A DNA stretch of 64,000 bases, taken from positions 3,056,731-3,120,730 of the forward strand of contig WBVU01000005.1 in NCBI GenBank assembly GCA_009192285.1, given 5' to 3'. Numbering within the stretch: position 1 is the first letter of the stretch; each line of letters opens with the position of its first letter. Shown here one piece after another: positions 9,110 through 21,239 of this stretch. This DNA is from Morchella semilibera (taxonomy: Eukaryota > Ascomycota > Pezizomycetes > Pezizales > Morchellaceae). Made by a program: the position numbers and the translations under genes. Below the pieces are notes generated by a model, which was given only the letters and a program-made list of their open reading frames with translations, searched no databases and had not been told where the DNA came from.

Positions 9110-11792
9110 TAATCCGGGAGCTGCTGGCCTTAGAGTTGGTGGGTATCGAACTCGATGGGCCGGACTGATCAAGAGGTTTATATACTTCGTATATTGTTGC
9201 CTCCATATCCTACATGCAGAGTGCTCTATCTGGTACATCCCTAACAAAACAGATATCTCATCACCCATTGCACTCCTGCCCTGATCTTTGGGAAAATTCC
9301 GGGGAACCCCCAGTTCCCGATCTCCTAGTTCCCACTGGTACGGTGGTAGATTGGTAGATAGATAGACACACAAGTTGTACAAAGTGCAAATTACATCTAC
9401 GAAATCCCGCAGGGTACCAAATTCCTACACCTTTCAAACGGGAGAGATCGGTAGAGAACTGATAAGACAAGAATTGATCATTTCTGTATTAGTGGAGAAG
9501 GCCAATATTTCCATGCATGCATACACTTTAAAGTTGGCAAGCGAGAGCGGTAGTTTAACGGGCCATCATGTCCCATGTCGCATAGGCTTATCGCATGCTT
9601 GCCTACCAGCTGGGGGTGGATTACTTTGCTGAAAGTAGCACTTTTGCTAGTAGTAGTGTAGCAGTTGGTAATTAGGTTTTGCAAAACACGCCGTAGATAA
9701 GGACCAGCCCATTCAGCCCTGTCTGTACCCTAGAGTAAAATACGGTGTAGGTTAGCAGTGGTCGGAAAAACGAAGTAGTAGAGTGGAGGAGATACGATAC
9801 CCCAGATTTCACCAAGAAAAAAAAGAAAGAAAGTAAGAAAGTAAATCACCACAACTCACCCATAATCGTAGTACTCTGGAGGGGGTATTCGCTCCTCGCC
9901 CAAGCCACATCTCGAAGCTAGCCAGCTAGGGTCCCCACGCGAACAAAACCATGGTAGTCTCCGATTCGGCTATAGCCGCTGTCTGTAGGAGAATTAATCG
10001 AGTAACACCCCTCTTATCTTTCGCCGCCGCACTTCTCCGAATAAACTACCTACCCCGATAACAATGCTGCTGTACTCTGACCAGCCCTATCAAAGAGGTG
10101 AGGACTTACCATCGTGTTTTTGTTCAAGCGCGTAATAACACTGCAATGGCTTGAGTGTAACGACACATCTACCTTGCTTGGCGTGAGGGTAAGATGGAGA
10201 ACTGAGAAATAGGAGATTGGTCTGACACATGGCTTTTGTCACGGATTTCAACCTCTCTCCGATATTCAGTTTCCGAAGTTCATGTTTCCGGTCTTGGAAC
10301 TGTCCTCGCTTCGGTCTCCCCTCCATCCTCGGCAGCCGGGAACTGTCTAGATTCCTAGCCCCAAGTCTCGCTCCGCCCCCCATCAAGCTATGGTATAAGG
10401 CGAACCCTAGCGCCCCGAGTCATCGGACATGAAAATAGGAGCTCCCGAATTTGTCCGGCGGGGATAAGACGGGAGGGAGCGACAAACAATAGGGCCTAGT
10501 CTTGATATGAAGGCCCGAGATTTAGATTGGGGATGAGTGATATTCATTAGTTTCACCCCCATCAGTTGTTGGTTAATCCAATCCGCCAAGTACTGGACGA
10601 TGTTGGTGTTGGAATGATTCGGACCCTGGGGATCTGACTCGGGCAATATCCGGCCCCCTCATTTGTCTCTTTTCCTCTGGTCTTCTGTGCCTTATTGTGA
10701 ACATGTGCGATGCGACCATTGTGCTGCGATTCCTGTGCAGGCGCCCAGAAGTAGGATGTGTTCTCGCATGATCTGGTTCAGGGTGAGTGGTCACAGGTAA
10801 TTGGAACGATGTAGGAGCTCTGGGGGGAAGCGCCCACTCACCGGAAAAAAACCACCCAACTAGTCTGTTATTTTGTACAAACAGCTAAGAACACAGTATA
10901 TTACTATATGTAAACTCTATTGGTTACCTTAAGATGTTAGTTTGCAATCGCAGATTTGAGCAGGTGTGAGTGACATCCCATGATCCCCACCAACCAATTA
11001 ACTTGAAACAAAACAAGAGATCCAAGGTGCATTTCGACAACTAACCCTAGCCACCTAGTCCCCTCAAAACTAGCTGATTGATTGATTGATACTTATATGT
11101 AGCCAAACATTGGTTCGAACAAGCAAATACTCCACATCAATAATTCGGTGCCTAAGCCTATGTATATGTGATATTTCTATGAGAATTACACTCCAGGGGC
11201 GCGGATACAGTGGGGTGTTGAGGATACTCCATACACACAGAGCACCATATGTATCGTCATGTGCTAATATCTTTTGGCCCAAGCCCGTTCAGAATCGAAG
11301 CTTAATTAACACCACTAATCCAAGCTTCCTAAGAAGCCTCCACTTTCGATACAGATTGTCACGACACCATTCAATAGAAACACTTAAATTTCCAACCCCT
11401 AGCACAAGTCCAGCTACATTACAGCCCGCCCCCTTTCCTCACATGCGTGATTATCACAGGAAGTACAAAAAAAAAAAAAAAAAGTAAAAGACCCGAATAT
11501 AAAACCGAAATTTTCTGCCAAGAAAAAAGTAAGGAGACCCAACAAAAATAATCGAGAATAACTCATACGGCCATCGGTATCAATCAATCTTTACCATACC
11601 AATGAAAAATTGATTGTGCAACCACGCAAAAAAGTAAAAAGAAAAAAAAAACCGGCCGAATTGGCGAGAACCCCAGATAAAAACGCCGGCCTCCGGCGCG
11701 CACCTCGACAAAATAAGTAAGAAGAAGAAAAGAGAAAGAAAAAGAAAAAGAAAAAGGACGGGAGCAGCGTCAAGTCTATTTATTCATCTCGA
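9110..11792. other. Gene-free stretch
   Basis: Apart from the permease promoter, I see no gene. ORFs near 10090-10432 overlap on both strands and show no domains. The 20-base string TGATTGATTGATTGATACTT at 11075 matches one at 1008. Poly-A and GAAAAA-type simple repeats occupy 11467-11484 and 11640-11757. Confidence 0.5.
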
Positions 11793-12380
11793 CTATTTAT
11801 ACTGCCCGGGCTGCTGTTGCGGGTAGTTTCCTTGAGGGAAGGATTGTGGAGGAGGACCCTGCTGGTGTTGCATCTGCATAAGCTGCTCCTTATTCCTGTG
11901 GTTGTTGTATTAATGTCAGCGACACTGCGCATCTGGTTTGGAGTTATGGAATAGGGGATACTAACGTTGCTTGACGGTATGGGCAGATGCTGCACCGGAG
12001 TTCCTATAATTCGCATTGTTCGTCAGTTCTGCTGATACTGGTAGTAGCAGTGGATGGAATGTTCTTTACCTCGCCCCAGCCGATGGGTACAACCGGGATA
12101 AAACAGAACGTGAAGAAGTCCCTTTTCTTGATCGCGATGACTGTTCTCCAAGATTAGCCTTCAAACAACCAGAGCTTCGTGAAAAGTTGATATTACCTGA
12201 CGGATTATTGCATCTCTACACGACAAAAGTTAGTAAAAGGGCCTCCTCGAAACGTAGCGCTAGAGTGCGCAGCGAATAGATAGGCGCGAAGTAACTTACA
12301 GGGCACTTTGCTCGGATATGTTCATACCCCTTGAGCGACGATGAGAAGTCCTGGGTTCCGCATGTGAAGAAGAAGAACAT
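11793..12380 (-). CDS. Fungal zinc-ribbon protein, 5 small exons
   Basis: Exons in transcript order: 12300-12380, 12197-12215, 12070-12140, 11966-12003, 11793-11895, which join in frame to 103 aa. Introns are 84, 56, 66 and 70 nt with GTAAGT, GTAATA, GTAAAG and GTTAGT donors. The N-terminus MFFFFTCGTQDFSSSLKGYE, the metal-binding pairs C26-PR-C29 and C61-SI-C64, and the segment KKRDFFTFCFIPVVPIGWGE match the small zinc_ribbon_15-type proteins of fungi. These carry an aromatic N-terminus, two CxxC knuckles and a basic/aromatic segment between. The tail is Gln/Pro-rich (QQGPPPQSFPQGNYPQQQ). Molecular function of the family is not established. One exon is only 19 nt, so ORF-based gene finding misses the gene entirely. 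Confidence 0.82.
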
Positions 12381-14367
12381 GTTGATCAGTTGAGTTGAAT
12401 GCAAAAGTGGCGTTTTACTGTAGTGGTAGCGTATGTACTGTGTAGTCTGTAGTGAATGGGGGAGCGAGCGAGCATGTCGTCGATGATTTAAGTCCTCCCA
12501 GGAGCTCTGTTCGCGCCGTGGCGTGGTGTGGCTGTGAGTTGCCGGTTTGGGGGGGTTGCCCAGAACAGGCTTACGACGCCTCCCAAGAAATTTGAAGTTT
12601 GGCTTAGATCCATCTAGACGTCATCAGACATTTGTCTGAACTTTTGAAAAAAAAAAAGAACCCCACTATGGAGAGGAGGGGCGTTTATAAATAGATTTAA
12701 GCATGATTCTGCAGTTCAGTCGTGGCTAAAGTCTGATCTGAAGCCATTAGGTTTACTATTTGGACCAATAGCCTGTTTTAGAGCTGGGATCAGTGGGCTG
12801 TATGTGGCTTGTCGATCATCTGAAGTACCTCCTGATTACTTTAGAGTTGATAAACTACAAGTTAGTATTCTGTCAGTGCTAGATTTCCTCCAATAACAAC
12901 AACCATATCTTTCTCCCATCTCTGGTTCTTTAATCTAAACTACATGTAGTAAAACTCAAGAGGCTAGAAAGCCACGCCTATTCTTCCCTTAAGAAAACCA
13001 TTACTCCCTCCCCTGTCCAAATATGCAATTCCGTTTTCGGGACGATGGCTTGTACTACGATATCAAGAGTAGAGATGGTGACGTCCGAAGCCAGAAAAAC
13101 AGCAAAGCAGCAAAGCAGTGGCCCAAACCACGCCGCCGTGCACTAATACATACATGTATGTGCATGTACGTAGCCCTGGATGTAAGAGTGGTGGGCTTTG
13201 GCGGGGTTAGGGATTCCTTCCGTGTCTTGGCACCGACTCTTTAAGTATCACCTCCTGCTTCTGCAAAACACGGCAAGTGGTCTACATTTGACAAGACAAA
13301 CGAATGATCCAGGAGAGCTCAAGAATGAAGAGCTAGCACGAACCAGGGACCAAACCCTCTCAACCCTACCTATCCTAAACTGCTTCATTGGTTGCGCATT
13401 CTCCATAACTATCGTCAACCCAACTGTATCATGGCCTTCGTACTGCTGGTTCCCACCCTGGTCGTACCCGCCCCCTCCTCCTATCCGCCTTCTATCCACC
13501 TTCTATCCGCCTCGCCTTTTATTTCTAAATACCTGCTTCTCGGATTTAGCTAACAGAATGAAAATCAATCATAGACTCCTCTCTGGCCATGGGACGGTGT
13601 TAGTTACCAGCCACTCCCAGGCTCCGAATAAACTAGCCAAAAATCACCCCTGCCAATGGACGAAATCCCTAGAGCTCTCGAGAGGTGCTCGAGGTTCATG
13701 CCGAATTGTGCTTGAAATACGAGGTCACAGAAATGATGGTTGCTGTCCTATAGAGTGATGCGTCTAGGTTTGGACTTTCGGGACACAGTAACACTGAGGG
13801 AGTGTGCTACAAGATTCGCCCAGGCGTACACCATGATTTACCGCCTGTCTCACCTTTACAGTGCAAAAGAGAGGCATGGGCTGTCAGGATTTTCAGATCA
13901 TGGGCGATCACTCGACCTCAATGTCCTTACAATAACGAGTCCGCAGATACAGACAATAGGTGACGTCACAGGAATTGCGCATAGGAGTCAATTTTGTGTG
14001 CAATCGCAAGGATAAAATCGCACACGCGACTACTTTTCATTTCTAAACGGCCTCGTCGACTAGAATACATCTCGATAACCATCAAACCGATAAGAATCCC
14101 GATCCCGATAAGTACTCCTATCCCAAGCCTAACTAAATATAATAAATTTAAGAAGAAGAAAAAGAGAGACCCTCCCAAGAAAGAATAGAGAAATAGAACA
14201 ATAAACCACGTTGCCCGCAGAACGATGGATTAAAATAGATGGTAAATCAACTTATCCCACCCCTGGATTCTTCACTACACAGCCGAACAACGGGTCTATC
14301 AAAAATAATAAAAAGAAAACTCGTGCAGTAGCAGGGCGTTAAGCATTATTCCTAAGCCTTACTCCAC
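12381..14367. other. Gene-free stretch between zinc-ribbon gene and ADA3
   Basis: Two TACATGTA palindromes lie at 12941 and 13151. The longest frame (13198-13758, 186 codons) has no recognisable domain, no low-complexity excuse and no promoter, and its length is expected by chance in 64 kb. Nothing else is supportable. Confidence 0.5.
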
Positions 14368-16341
14368 TTACTCCTCCTCGGCAGCACCTTCCTTCTCCTT
14401 TTCTAGGAGCTCTTCCATATTTTGAAATATGGAGTCGGTAGGCAGCCTAGTGATATTCTCATCAAAAACAGGTCCAATTGAAGACATCCATTTCTTCCTT
14501 CTCTCCATAAGTGTTCTTGCCGCCTCGCCAATCCCGATACGTGCCTGGGCAACACCAACACCATTGGGAGCCGACTTCTTCTTTTTGGTAGCCTTCATGT
14601 TGCGCGTACGTTTCGAGTATGCTTGCTCGACCTGGGCACAATTGGGTTAGCTTTATGAAGGTGAGAAAGAGAGGGATGGGAAAACAAACTTGTTTATCCA
14701 AATCGTCCAAAATAGTTGCATACTCCTGGTGCGCCAACTGCTCCTTCAGATGTTCCGCAATCCGCGCCTTCCTGGCGCCGTTGATAAGACTCTGGTCCCG
14801 GAGCTGTTTCTGAAGCTCCCTGAGCTTTGCACTAACGTCATCGTCCTCCCTGGCTTTCCAATCGGGCTCAGTATTTGTGCCAAGTAAGCCTATGTATTGC
14901 ATCTCTTTCTGCAATCGCTCTTCTAGTGTATAGTAATCTGACTTTCCTATTGGGACTTTCCACCCGGGCTGCGTGGACTCTGGCATAGTTGTTGCTGAAG
15001 GGGCTGATGGGGTTGAGTCATGGGTTGGGGTTTCGGGCTCTGGAGCCGAATCGATGGGTCCTTCCTCGGGTATCATTGCGGCCATTATGCGGGATAGTAA
15101 AGGCCCGCACGAAATTTCCTCCTTTTCAAGGACATCGTCGCTCAAAGAGTCGGAGCTGCCCTTTGGAACATTGGGGTTTTTATTACTCGCTGGAGCGGGG
15201 GACGCGAAGCCTCCGTCCTCGGCTGCCCAGACCTCAGAGTAGTGCTGGCCTAATGTAGGCATGTTATATGGTGTAGCCCTATCGCCCCTTTCTCTGAGAA
15301 AACCAAGGTCCTCTTCTGAAAATGGGCGAAAATAAGGGTCAATGTACGTGTTGAATGTATTCATAGCAACCTGGTTCGATGGCTTCGCTTTGGAGAAATC
15401 TTCATCGGGGGGATCACCAGGGCCAAGATCTGTCAGGTCTACGGTGGGAAAGCGGGTTACGGAGAACGCTTTCGCCTTCTTCTCGTAAGGCCAGCCTTCA
15501 GTTGATGTAGGGATTTCATAGATGGTAGGATCATCGTCTAGGGTTTCTAGTACGGTGTATGGGGGTGCTTGAGCAGGCTGGTGTTCGGCATCTGAGGTAC
15601 GGGATTTTGAGGGGGATGTACTGGTACGTGAGGGTGATTCGCCTTTATGTTTCTTTCTTTTCTCTACTGGAATCATCGATGCAGGTCAGCATCGTTGACA
15701 CGTAAACCACCACCGTATGAAGCTAACCTAACATCCCCTACCCGTTATACTTGTTTTGACTGACCTTTGATATCTGACGGGCCCTGATCCGTGGCTTGAT
15801 GTGCACCAACAGCTAAGGGCCTTTTTCCATCCCCAGATTTCTTTTCTTTCCTCTTTCGGTCCTTATCCTCCTTGACCTTGTCGCGCTCCGCCTTCTTCTC
15901 CCGCTCCTCCTCATCCTCTGCTGCCTTTCTCTTCCGTTCCTGCTGCTCTTGCTCTAACTCCATTTTCTCCTGGCGTTCCCTCTCCTCGACTTTCTTCTGT
16001 TCAATTTTTGTTGACAGTTCTCGAAGCGACTTGTCGCACACTCGACTCCTCCCCTTCGCATTCGACTCCAAGGTGACTAGCTCCGATCGTAACGACGAGA
16101 GATTGGTTGAGGTTGGTATTGAAGACGAATCCGATGACGAGTTGTTGACGTATTTCTCCAGAACCTCGTCGTAGTTGACACGTAGATTCCCTATCGCCTC
16201 AGTAGATAAGTGAGTGATCTCTGAGAAAGCACTTGTGGAGGCCGGCGTAGTATTTCTGCTTCGTGAGCGACGTTGAGAGCTAGCTCCTCCAGGACCGCCG
16301 CCGCGAGTCTTGCCTTTACCTTTCCCGCCTTTCCCGGACAT
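14368..16341 (-). CDS. ngg1: SAGA/ADA complex subunit ADA3 (Ngg1), 3 exons
   Basis: Ada3 links Ada2-Gcn5 to the SAGA, SLIK and ADA histone acetyltransferase complexes in the nucleus. Exons: 15765-16341, 14690-15666, 14368-14631 (605 aa). The first intron (98 nt) uses GTCAGT and a CTGAC branch point; the second (58 nt) uses GTTTGT. The N-terminus is Gly/Lys-rich, then a long charged coiled region (many E, K, R; about residues 100-190). The middle has the family block PYFRPFSEEDLGFLRERGD followed by LGQHYSEVWAAED. The C-terminal Ada3 domain follows (EQAYSKRTRNMKA, then ARTLMERRKKWMSSIGPVF) and ends in an acidic tail. Length fits fungal homologs of about 550-700 aa. The start codon is the first Met of the long open frame. 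Confidence 0.92.
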
Positions 16342-17056
16342 TGTACCGGGAGGGTGTGAGAACGAGGAAGAGAGAGGGGCGACAAGCTAGGTTTTGAGGT
16401 GATAGGTTGCTCGGTTCTTGTGAAAGGGATCTTGGTATGTTGTGGATACCGGAGAGTGTATGAAAATAGTTTGGGGTTTATTTTTGACAAAACGCGACTG
16501 GGGGGCTGGGTCTGGGTGGGGTGGGAATTAGTTGTGGATAATGGCGTAAATCGGGGGGGGGGGGACGACGTTGATGGTTTGATTTTTGCCAAGGCTAGTG
16601 TATTCCAGGAGAGGTTTAGACTGATGGTGGCGCTAGCATTAAAGCGCGATGCCCTTTTAAGCTAGATACTGAGCTATTCATGTCGTAGTGTTCTACCGCG
16701 TTATCATATCGCGATGATCTGATCTTGGTTGTGTGCCACCTCTGCCTGCATGGCCTGCAACCTCAGCTAGCAAGCTATGATGATGATGGAGCGTAAGAAA
16801 AGAAAAGAACAGCTGCAGGATGGGCACCCTGTAGAGTATAAACCCCCCCTTTTCTCCTAACAGTGCATTTCTCCCCACCACTCAGAAGTGGCAATCCAAT
16901 TGCGTACCCGGCGGTGGCGAAGCTTTGACGGGAACACCCTTACTTTGCAATTGTCATGTCATCATGAGCTGCTTATTGCGTCCCCGAAAATCACGGGTGC
17001 AACGCTGTTTTACAAATAGATAACTATATAGACTGCATGTTGGTATTTGCTTCTCT

Positions 17057-17090
17057 CTCCTCCTCCTCCTCCTCCTCCTCCTCCTCCTCT
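17057..17090. repeat. (CTC)n microsatellite
   Basis: About eleven tandem CTC/TCC triplets lie in non-coding DNA. No gene overlaps them. Confidence 0.85.
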
Positions 17091-18770
17091 TAGCTGCTCA
17101 ACCCCTCTTTTTATTCTTCCCGGAGTTTTGGTAAGTATAGATCTCGACGACCAATCAGCAGTATCTACCAATATTTGGACCTGGGCTTGCAAAAAGGCAT
17201 GGCGGATGTACTTGTCCTGCAAGATAGCGCATACAACGTGGTTTATACATACCACCTTGTTATCCTGCAGGTTGTGCGTCTCCCCAGAAGTCAGATGGGA
17301 ATTCAAAAACGAAAAAAAAAAAAAAAAAAAGGATTGTTTGTTCCCTCAACCGTCTCTGGCCTCCTTACACCACCACGAGGGGAACCACTTGGCCCTTTAT
17401 ACTCTACAAAAAATAGCTTCTCCCAGATTAGCGCAAACAGAAATAGCAACAGGACACGTGCCATCGGCTCGTTTTTTCGGACCCTCTGTGACGAGTCAGG
17501 TTTTTGAGTCGGCCGGGTCAGAGTAATCTCAAGCCCTACTAATATTAGAACTTTGTGTAAAAAAAAAAAAGAAAAAAAGAAGGATGGCTTGGACACGTTT
17601 CCCACTGGGGCTTATTTTTATGTTGTCGTCCGTGGAATTAACTGCACATAAATATATCCCGGCTCACCAATCCTAAGGTTAATTGCTAAATGCCTCAATT
17701 TAAGGAATTCGAAGCACCGGGGGTGTTTGTGCAGCCGAGGCATGTTGGTTTGAGTGGTTACTGCGCGGTCACAGCGTCCCGCCGCGTGACAAGGTTCACG
17801 AGCCATCACTCGGCCTAGGTACTATCAGAATTTTATTTTTGCAATGCGGTGTTTCTCCAGTGGTGCCGGGCCTTCAGTATGCATTATTATTGGTATAAGG
17901 CTCCTAGATCTACGCTGTGGTCAAGGGCCCAGTCAAGTCTCATACTTCTCGCATTATCATTGACACTCTTGCCTACCTTCAACCACCATGGAAAAGCTCA
18001 GAAAACACTACAAAAACACTAGACCTATTTAATCCGATATCCACATTATATATCGGATCAATGCAACTAACCACAGGCAGGATCCATGATATAGATGGGG
18101 TTCTTTCATATATAGCCCGGGCCGTAGCGTAGAAACCCTCGGTACTTAGCAAATAAGGTAATTATCATTATCTAGACTAGATTCTCCACTCTCCGACATT
18201 AGCCTTTCCATTCGGCTGGCATGTAAATCGGCCAACTAATTAATCAGCAGAGTTAGCTCAATGTAGCTCCCTATAGATCGACAACGACCAACCGCGTAGA
18301 ATTAAGCTGTAAGATTGGCGACTCTGGTGTGTTATTCCTGGCCATGGGTCCAGATCCAGAGTGGGTATAAGTTGGGCTGGACCTTTGGATAGTGCTTTTT
18401 TTGACCCTTGACAGATTTATTCTTGCCCGCGGGGTAGCTAGCTTACATATAATGGGCGTTAGGTTACTTAAGAGGGGTGAGTAGCCTATATTGGACGACC
18501 CAATGTTAGTAAATGGGTATTTGTGGTGCACCGGGCACGGAGGAAGGCTGTTTGGGTGCTTTACTTGAGCTGCCAAAACCCCTATGTAATCGATAAATAC
18601 CCCTAGTATTATACCCCCACCTCACTCAACACTCTCTATCTAGGGGATCCGGGTGCGTTCCGCGGAAGTAGCACCCATCAAGATATACGCCAGACAAAAC
18701 AGGCGTTCTCTAGTAACCATATTTCCATAAACTACTCTAGGTGTTCGGGTTTGATATCCGACTAGTAATA

Positions 18771-18885
18771 CACGCTTACCAGCATAAGAACCAGGAAATG
18801 AAGTTGCTCAGGGCAAGGATAATTTATATGCAGTGGCGCCGCTCTCTCATACAAATAATCCCTGGTTCTTTTGCTGGTAAACGTG
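18771..18885. mobile_element. Mini inverted-repeat element, 115 bp, TA-flanked
   Basis: The left end CACGCTTACCAGCATAAGAA and the right end read inward CACGTTTACCAGCAAAAGAA form 25-base inverted repeats with two or three mismatches. TA lies on each side (18769-18770 and 18886-18887). The interior is non-coding. Size and TA flanks match the elements at 447-560 and 49963-50078, but the termini differ, so they are separate families. Confidence 0.55.
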
Positions 18886-19990
18886 TATATCGTGATCGAC
18901 GCTGCATTGGCTATTGATTGATACTTCATGATCATATATGCATGCAGCCCGTAGGTTATGGCAGAACCTTTCCTCTCCGACACTGCATTGGCTAGCTAAT
19001 GAGCAGCATCCCTTTACCTCATCGCCCCGCTCAAGATTTCAGCTGGGCGGACGGAAGTCGCAGGCTCACTCACACCTATAAAACCCCCGGGCCCAAGATG
19101 TGGGTGAGCCTATAAGATTTCCTAAATTTCAAGGAGACCCTCACTGGTCACGGGATATTGGCCTCATCTGTGCCCGGTATCTGTAGCTTCCCGGGCTGAA
19201 GATATAGGGGAGAGCGGGAGGGGACTGACGACCCGAGAAAGAGCGAGGCGGCTGAGCAACAGGAAACATGCATCGGTTTAGTTGCATGCACAATCTCCAT
19301 ACAGTGCACAGTGCATGACAGCAAACTACCGATTGGGCAGAGATTGCTTGAGCTGTATGTACCCCCCAAGCCCGCGACCGGCCGCGGGCTGAAAGATATT
19401 TACGCCTCAACAGTAACATTAGACAGGGGAGGGGGGGGGGGGGGAGAAAAAAAGCCACCCCAATACATGTACTCATGGGCCGTCATGCCGAGTGATAATC
19501 CGTGACTGCATGCAACCTTCAAACCTCTGTGGCTTCCTATATCTGTGGCTTTGCGGGCTGTTTTGCGTCCCCTGCGTTTTGGAGCATGTACATATAGTAC
19601 ACTTAAGGGGAAGTCAACCCACAGTTTAGGGTTCACATATATTCGTCAGTCCACAAGCCACCTGGTAGTTTTCCCAGCAGCTCGTACGTCCGGTCACAAC
19701 CGATGCATCATCTTTCGTCAACCCCCACCACCCCTCACCATTATCATTATATATCATCTAGGACAGTTTCAGGAGCATCGAACCAATCAATCAGGCCTAC
19801 TAAAAAGGCGAAAAGGGGGAGACTTAAGTGGAGTCCTAGAATCACAACTTATCACTCGCCCAGATGTTTCAACACTAGCCACAGCCGACTGATTCATTAA
19901 TTAAGCTACTAGCTACACAGCCAGATATGCCCACGGACGATCAACTGCACCCTACAGGGTAGCCATACCGCACGTCGTGGTGTTGGATTC

Positions 19991-20018
19991 GGGGTGGGGG
20001 TGGGGGTGGGGGTGGGGG
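19991..20018 (+). repeat. GGGGGT tandem repeat with G-quadruplex potential
   Basis: Five consecutive runs of four or five G separated by single T satisfy the G-quadruplex pattern several times over. It lies about 410 bases upstream of the RMI1 start codon. A structural or regulatory role is inference. Confidence 0.6.
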
Positions 20019-20428
20019 ATATACTCATGCTCGGCGATTTGATGATAATATTCCCGTGTAGTCTTGGGCCAAAACCCAGCTTTCACTAAAGCTTGGCTTG
20101 AAGCTCTCCCGTATACTCTATCTAGTAATCCAGACCACTATTAGGGTAGGGTTGGGGGTGGGCTTGCTATATGGATAGATATCCTCCCATACCGTAGTGA
20201 CATGACTTATGAAAACGCTACTAAACATGCGCCAAAAGCAAATCAAAACACATTTCAGTAAGGGCCGCATCCGCAATCGAAATCCGGTTAGTAAACCAGA
20301 CGCTCCCCTCAACGCGCCCTCACGTGACACCCCCACCTCACACACACAATCGAATCAGGATCCGAATCCTCATACGATATCGATATCTACATACCTACCA
20401 AAAACAACATCCCAAAACAACAACCACC

Positions 20429-21239
20429 ATGCCCCCCGCCCCCACCCCCACAATCGACACCCTCCTCTCCCACTTCCTCACGACCCTCCACCTCCACCTG
20501 CGCCCCACCTGGCTCTCCCACACGCTCACGTCGCAGCGGCTCCCCACGGGCGCCGCCCTCCTCGCCTCCCTCAAGTTCCGCGTGCTCGCCTCCGACATCA
20601 CCGAGTCGCTGCAGGCGCACGCAAACCTGTGCTTCCCGCCGGGCATCCACGACGCGGACGTGACGTCGCTGGCCCTGCCGGGCCCCATCGCCGTGCAGGT
20701 CCTTGCCGTCGAGGACATTGGCGTGTCGCGCGCGGACCAGATCGAGAGGATAGAGATGGCCGAGCGCGGGGAGGTCGTGCGCGGACGGGAGGTCATCAGG
20801 GTTGTTCCGGATGCTGCTGTTGCTGCTGGTGGCGAGGCCGAAGGTGCAGCGGCGGCGGCGGCCGCGGTGTTGAGGACGGCGGGGTGGAAGACGGGACCGT
20901 GTAAGGTTCTAGTGGAAGACTCTGGGGGGAGAAGGGTCTATGCGATTGAGTTGAGGCCGGTGGTGGGCTTGAGGGCGGACATGGCGATTGGTGCGAAGGT
21001 ATGGTTTGACCGCCCCACCCTCCCAACCGGGATTTATTCATTGTGGTGGTGGTTCTGCTATGCTAATCAGTAAGTAGATGTTGCTCAGGAATATCACGGC
21101 GGCGAGGGGCCTGCTGCTGCTCACGCCGGAGAATACGACGTTCCTCGGTGGCAAGATTGAGGCGTTGAATCTTGTGTGGGCTGCGGGCAGGAAACAGACG
21201 CTGCAGGCGGCGATTGACGAGTTAAAGAGTCAGGCTTGA
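20429..21239 (+). CDS. rmi1: RMI1-like OB-fold subunit of the RecQ-Top3 complex, 2 exons
   Basis: Rmi1 stimulates topoisomerase III and the Sgs1/BLM helicase in dissolving double Holliday junctions. Exons 20429-20998 and 21078-21239 give 243 aa, matching yeast Rmi1 (241 aa). The N-terminal half carries the helical segment around PTWLSHTLTS and FRVLASDITESLQ. Then comes the OB-fold block GPCKVLVEDSGGRRVYAIEL and, across the splice, RNITAARGLLLLTPENTTFLGG, diagnostic for the RMI1 N-terminal/OB domain. An Ala-rich insertion (about residues 130-150) lies between. The intron is 79 nt with a GTATGG donor, a GCTAATC branch point and a TAG acceptor at 21077. Exon 1 is GC-rich, which leaves long shadow frames on both strands. 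Confidence 0.9.

Larger units (their letters stand above)
16342..20428. other. Gene-free stretch between ADA3 and RMI1
   Basis: Contains a (CTC)n microsatellite, a 115-bp inverted-repeat element, a G4-like repeat, poly-A runs (17310-17330), a run of 14 G (19431-19444), runs of G near 16552 and one TACATGTA (19464). ORFs here are short, overlapping and without domains. Confidence 0.5.

Noticed and set aside
13198-13758. 186-codon plus-strand frame
   Set aside because: No recognisable domain, no promoter or splice context, and a frame of this length is expected about once by chance in 64 kb.
20209-20904. 231-codon frame overlapping RMI1
   Set aside because: It is in another frame of GC-rich RMI1 exon 1, which has clear family blocks.
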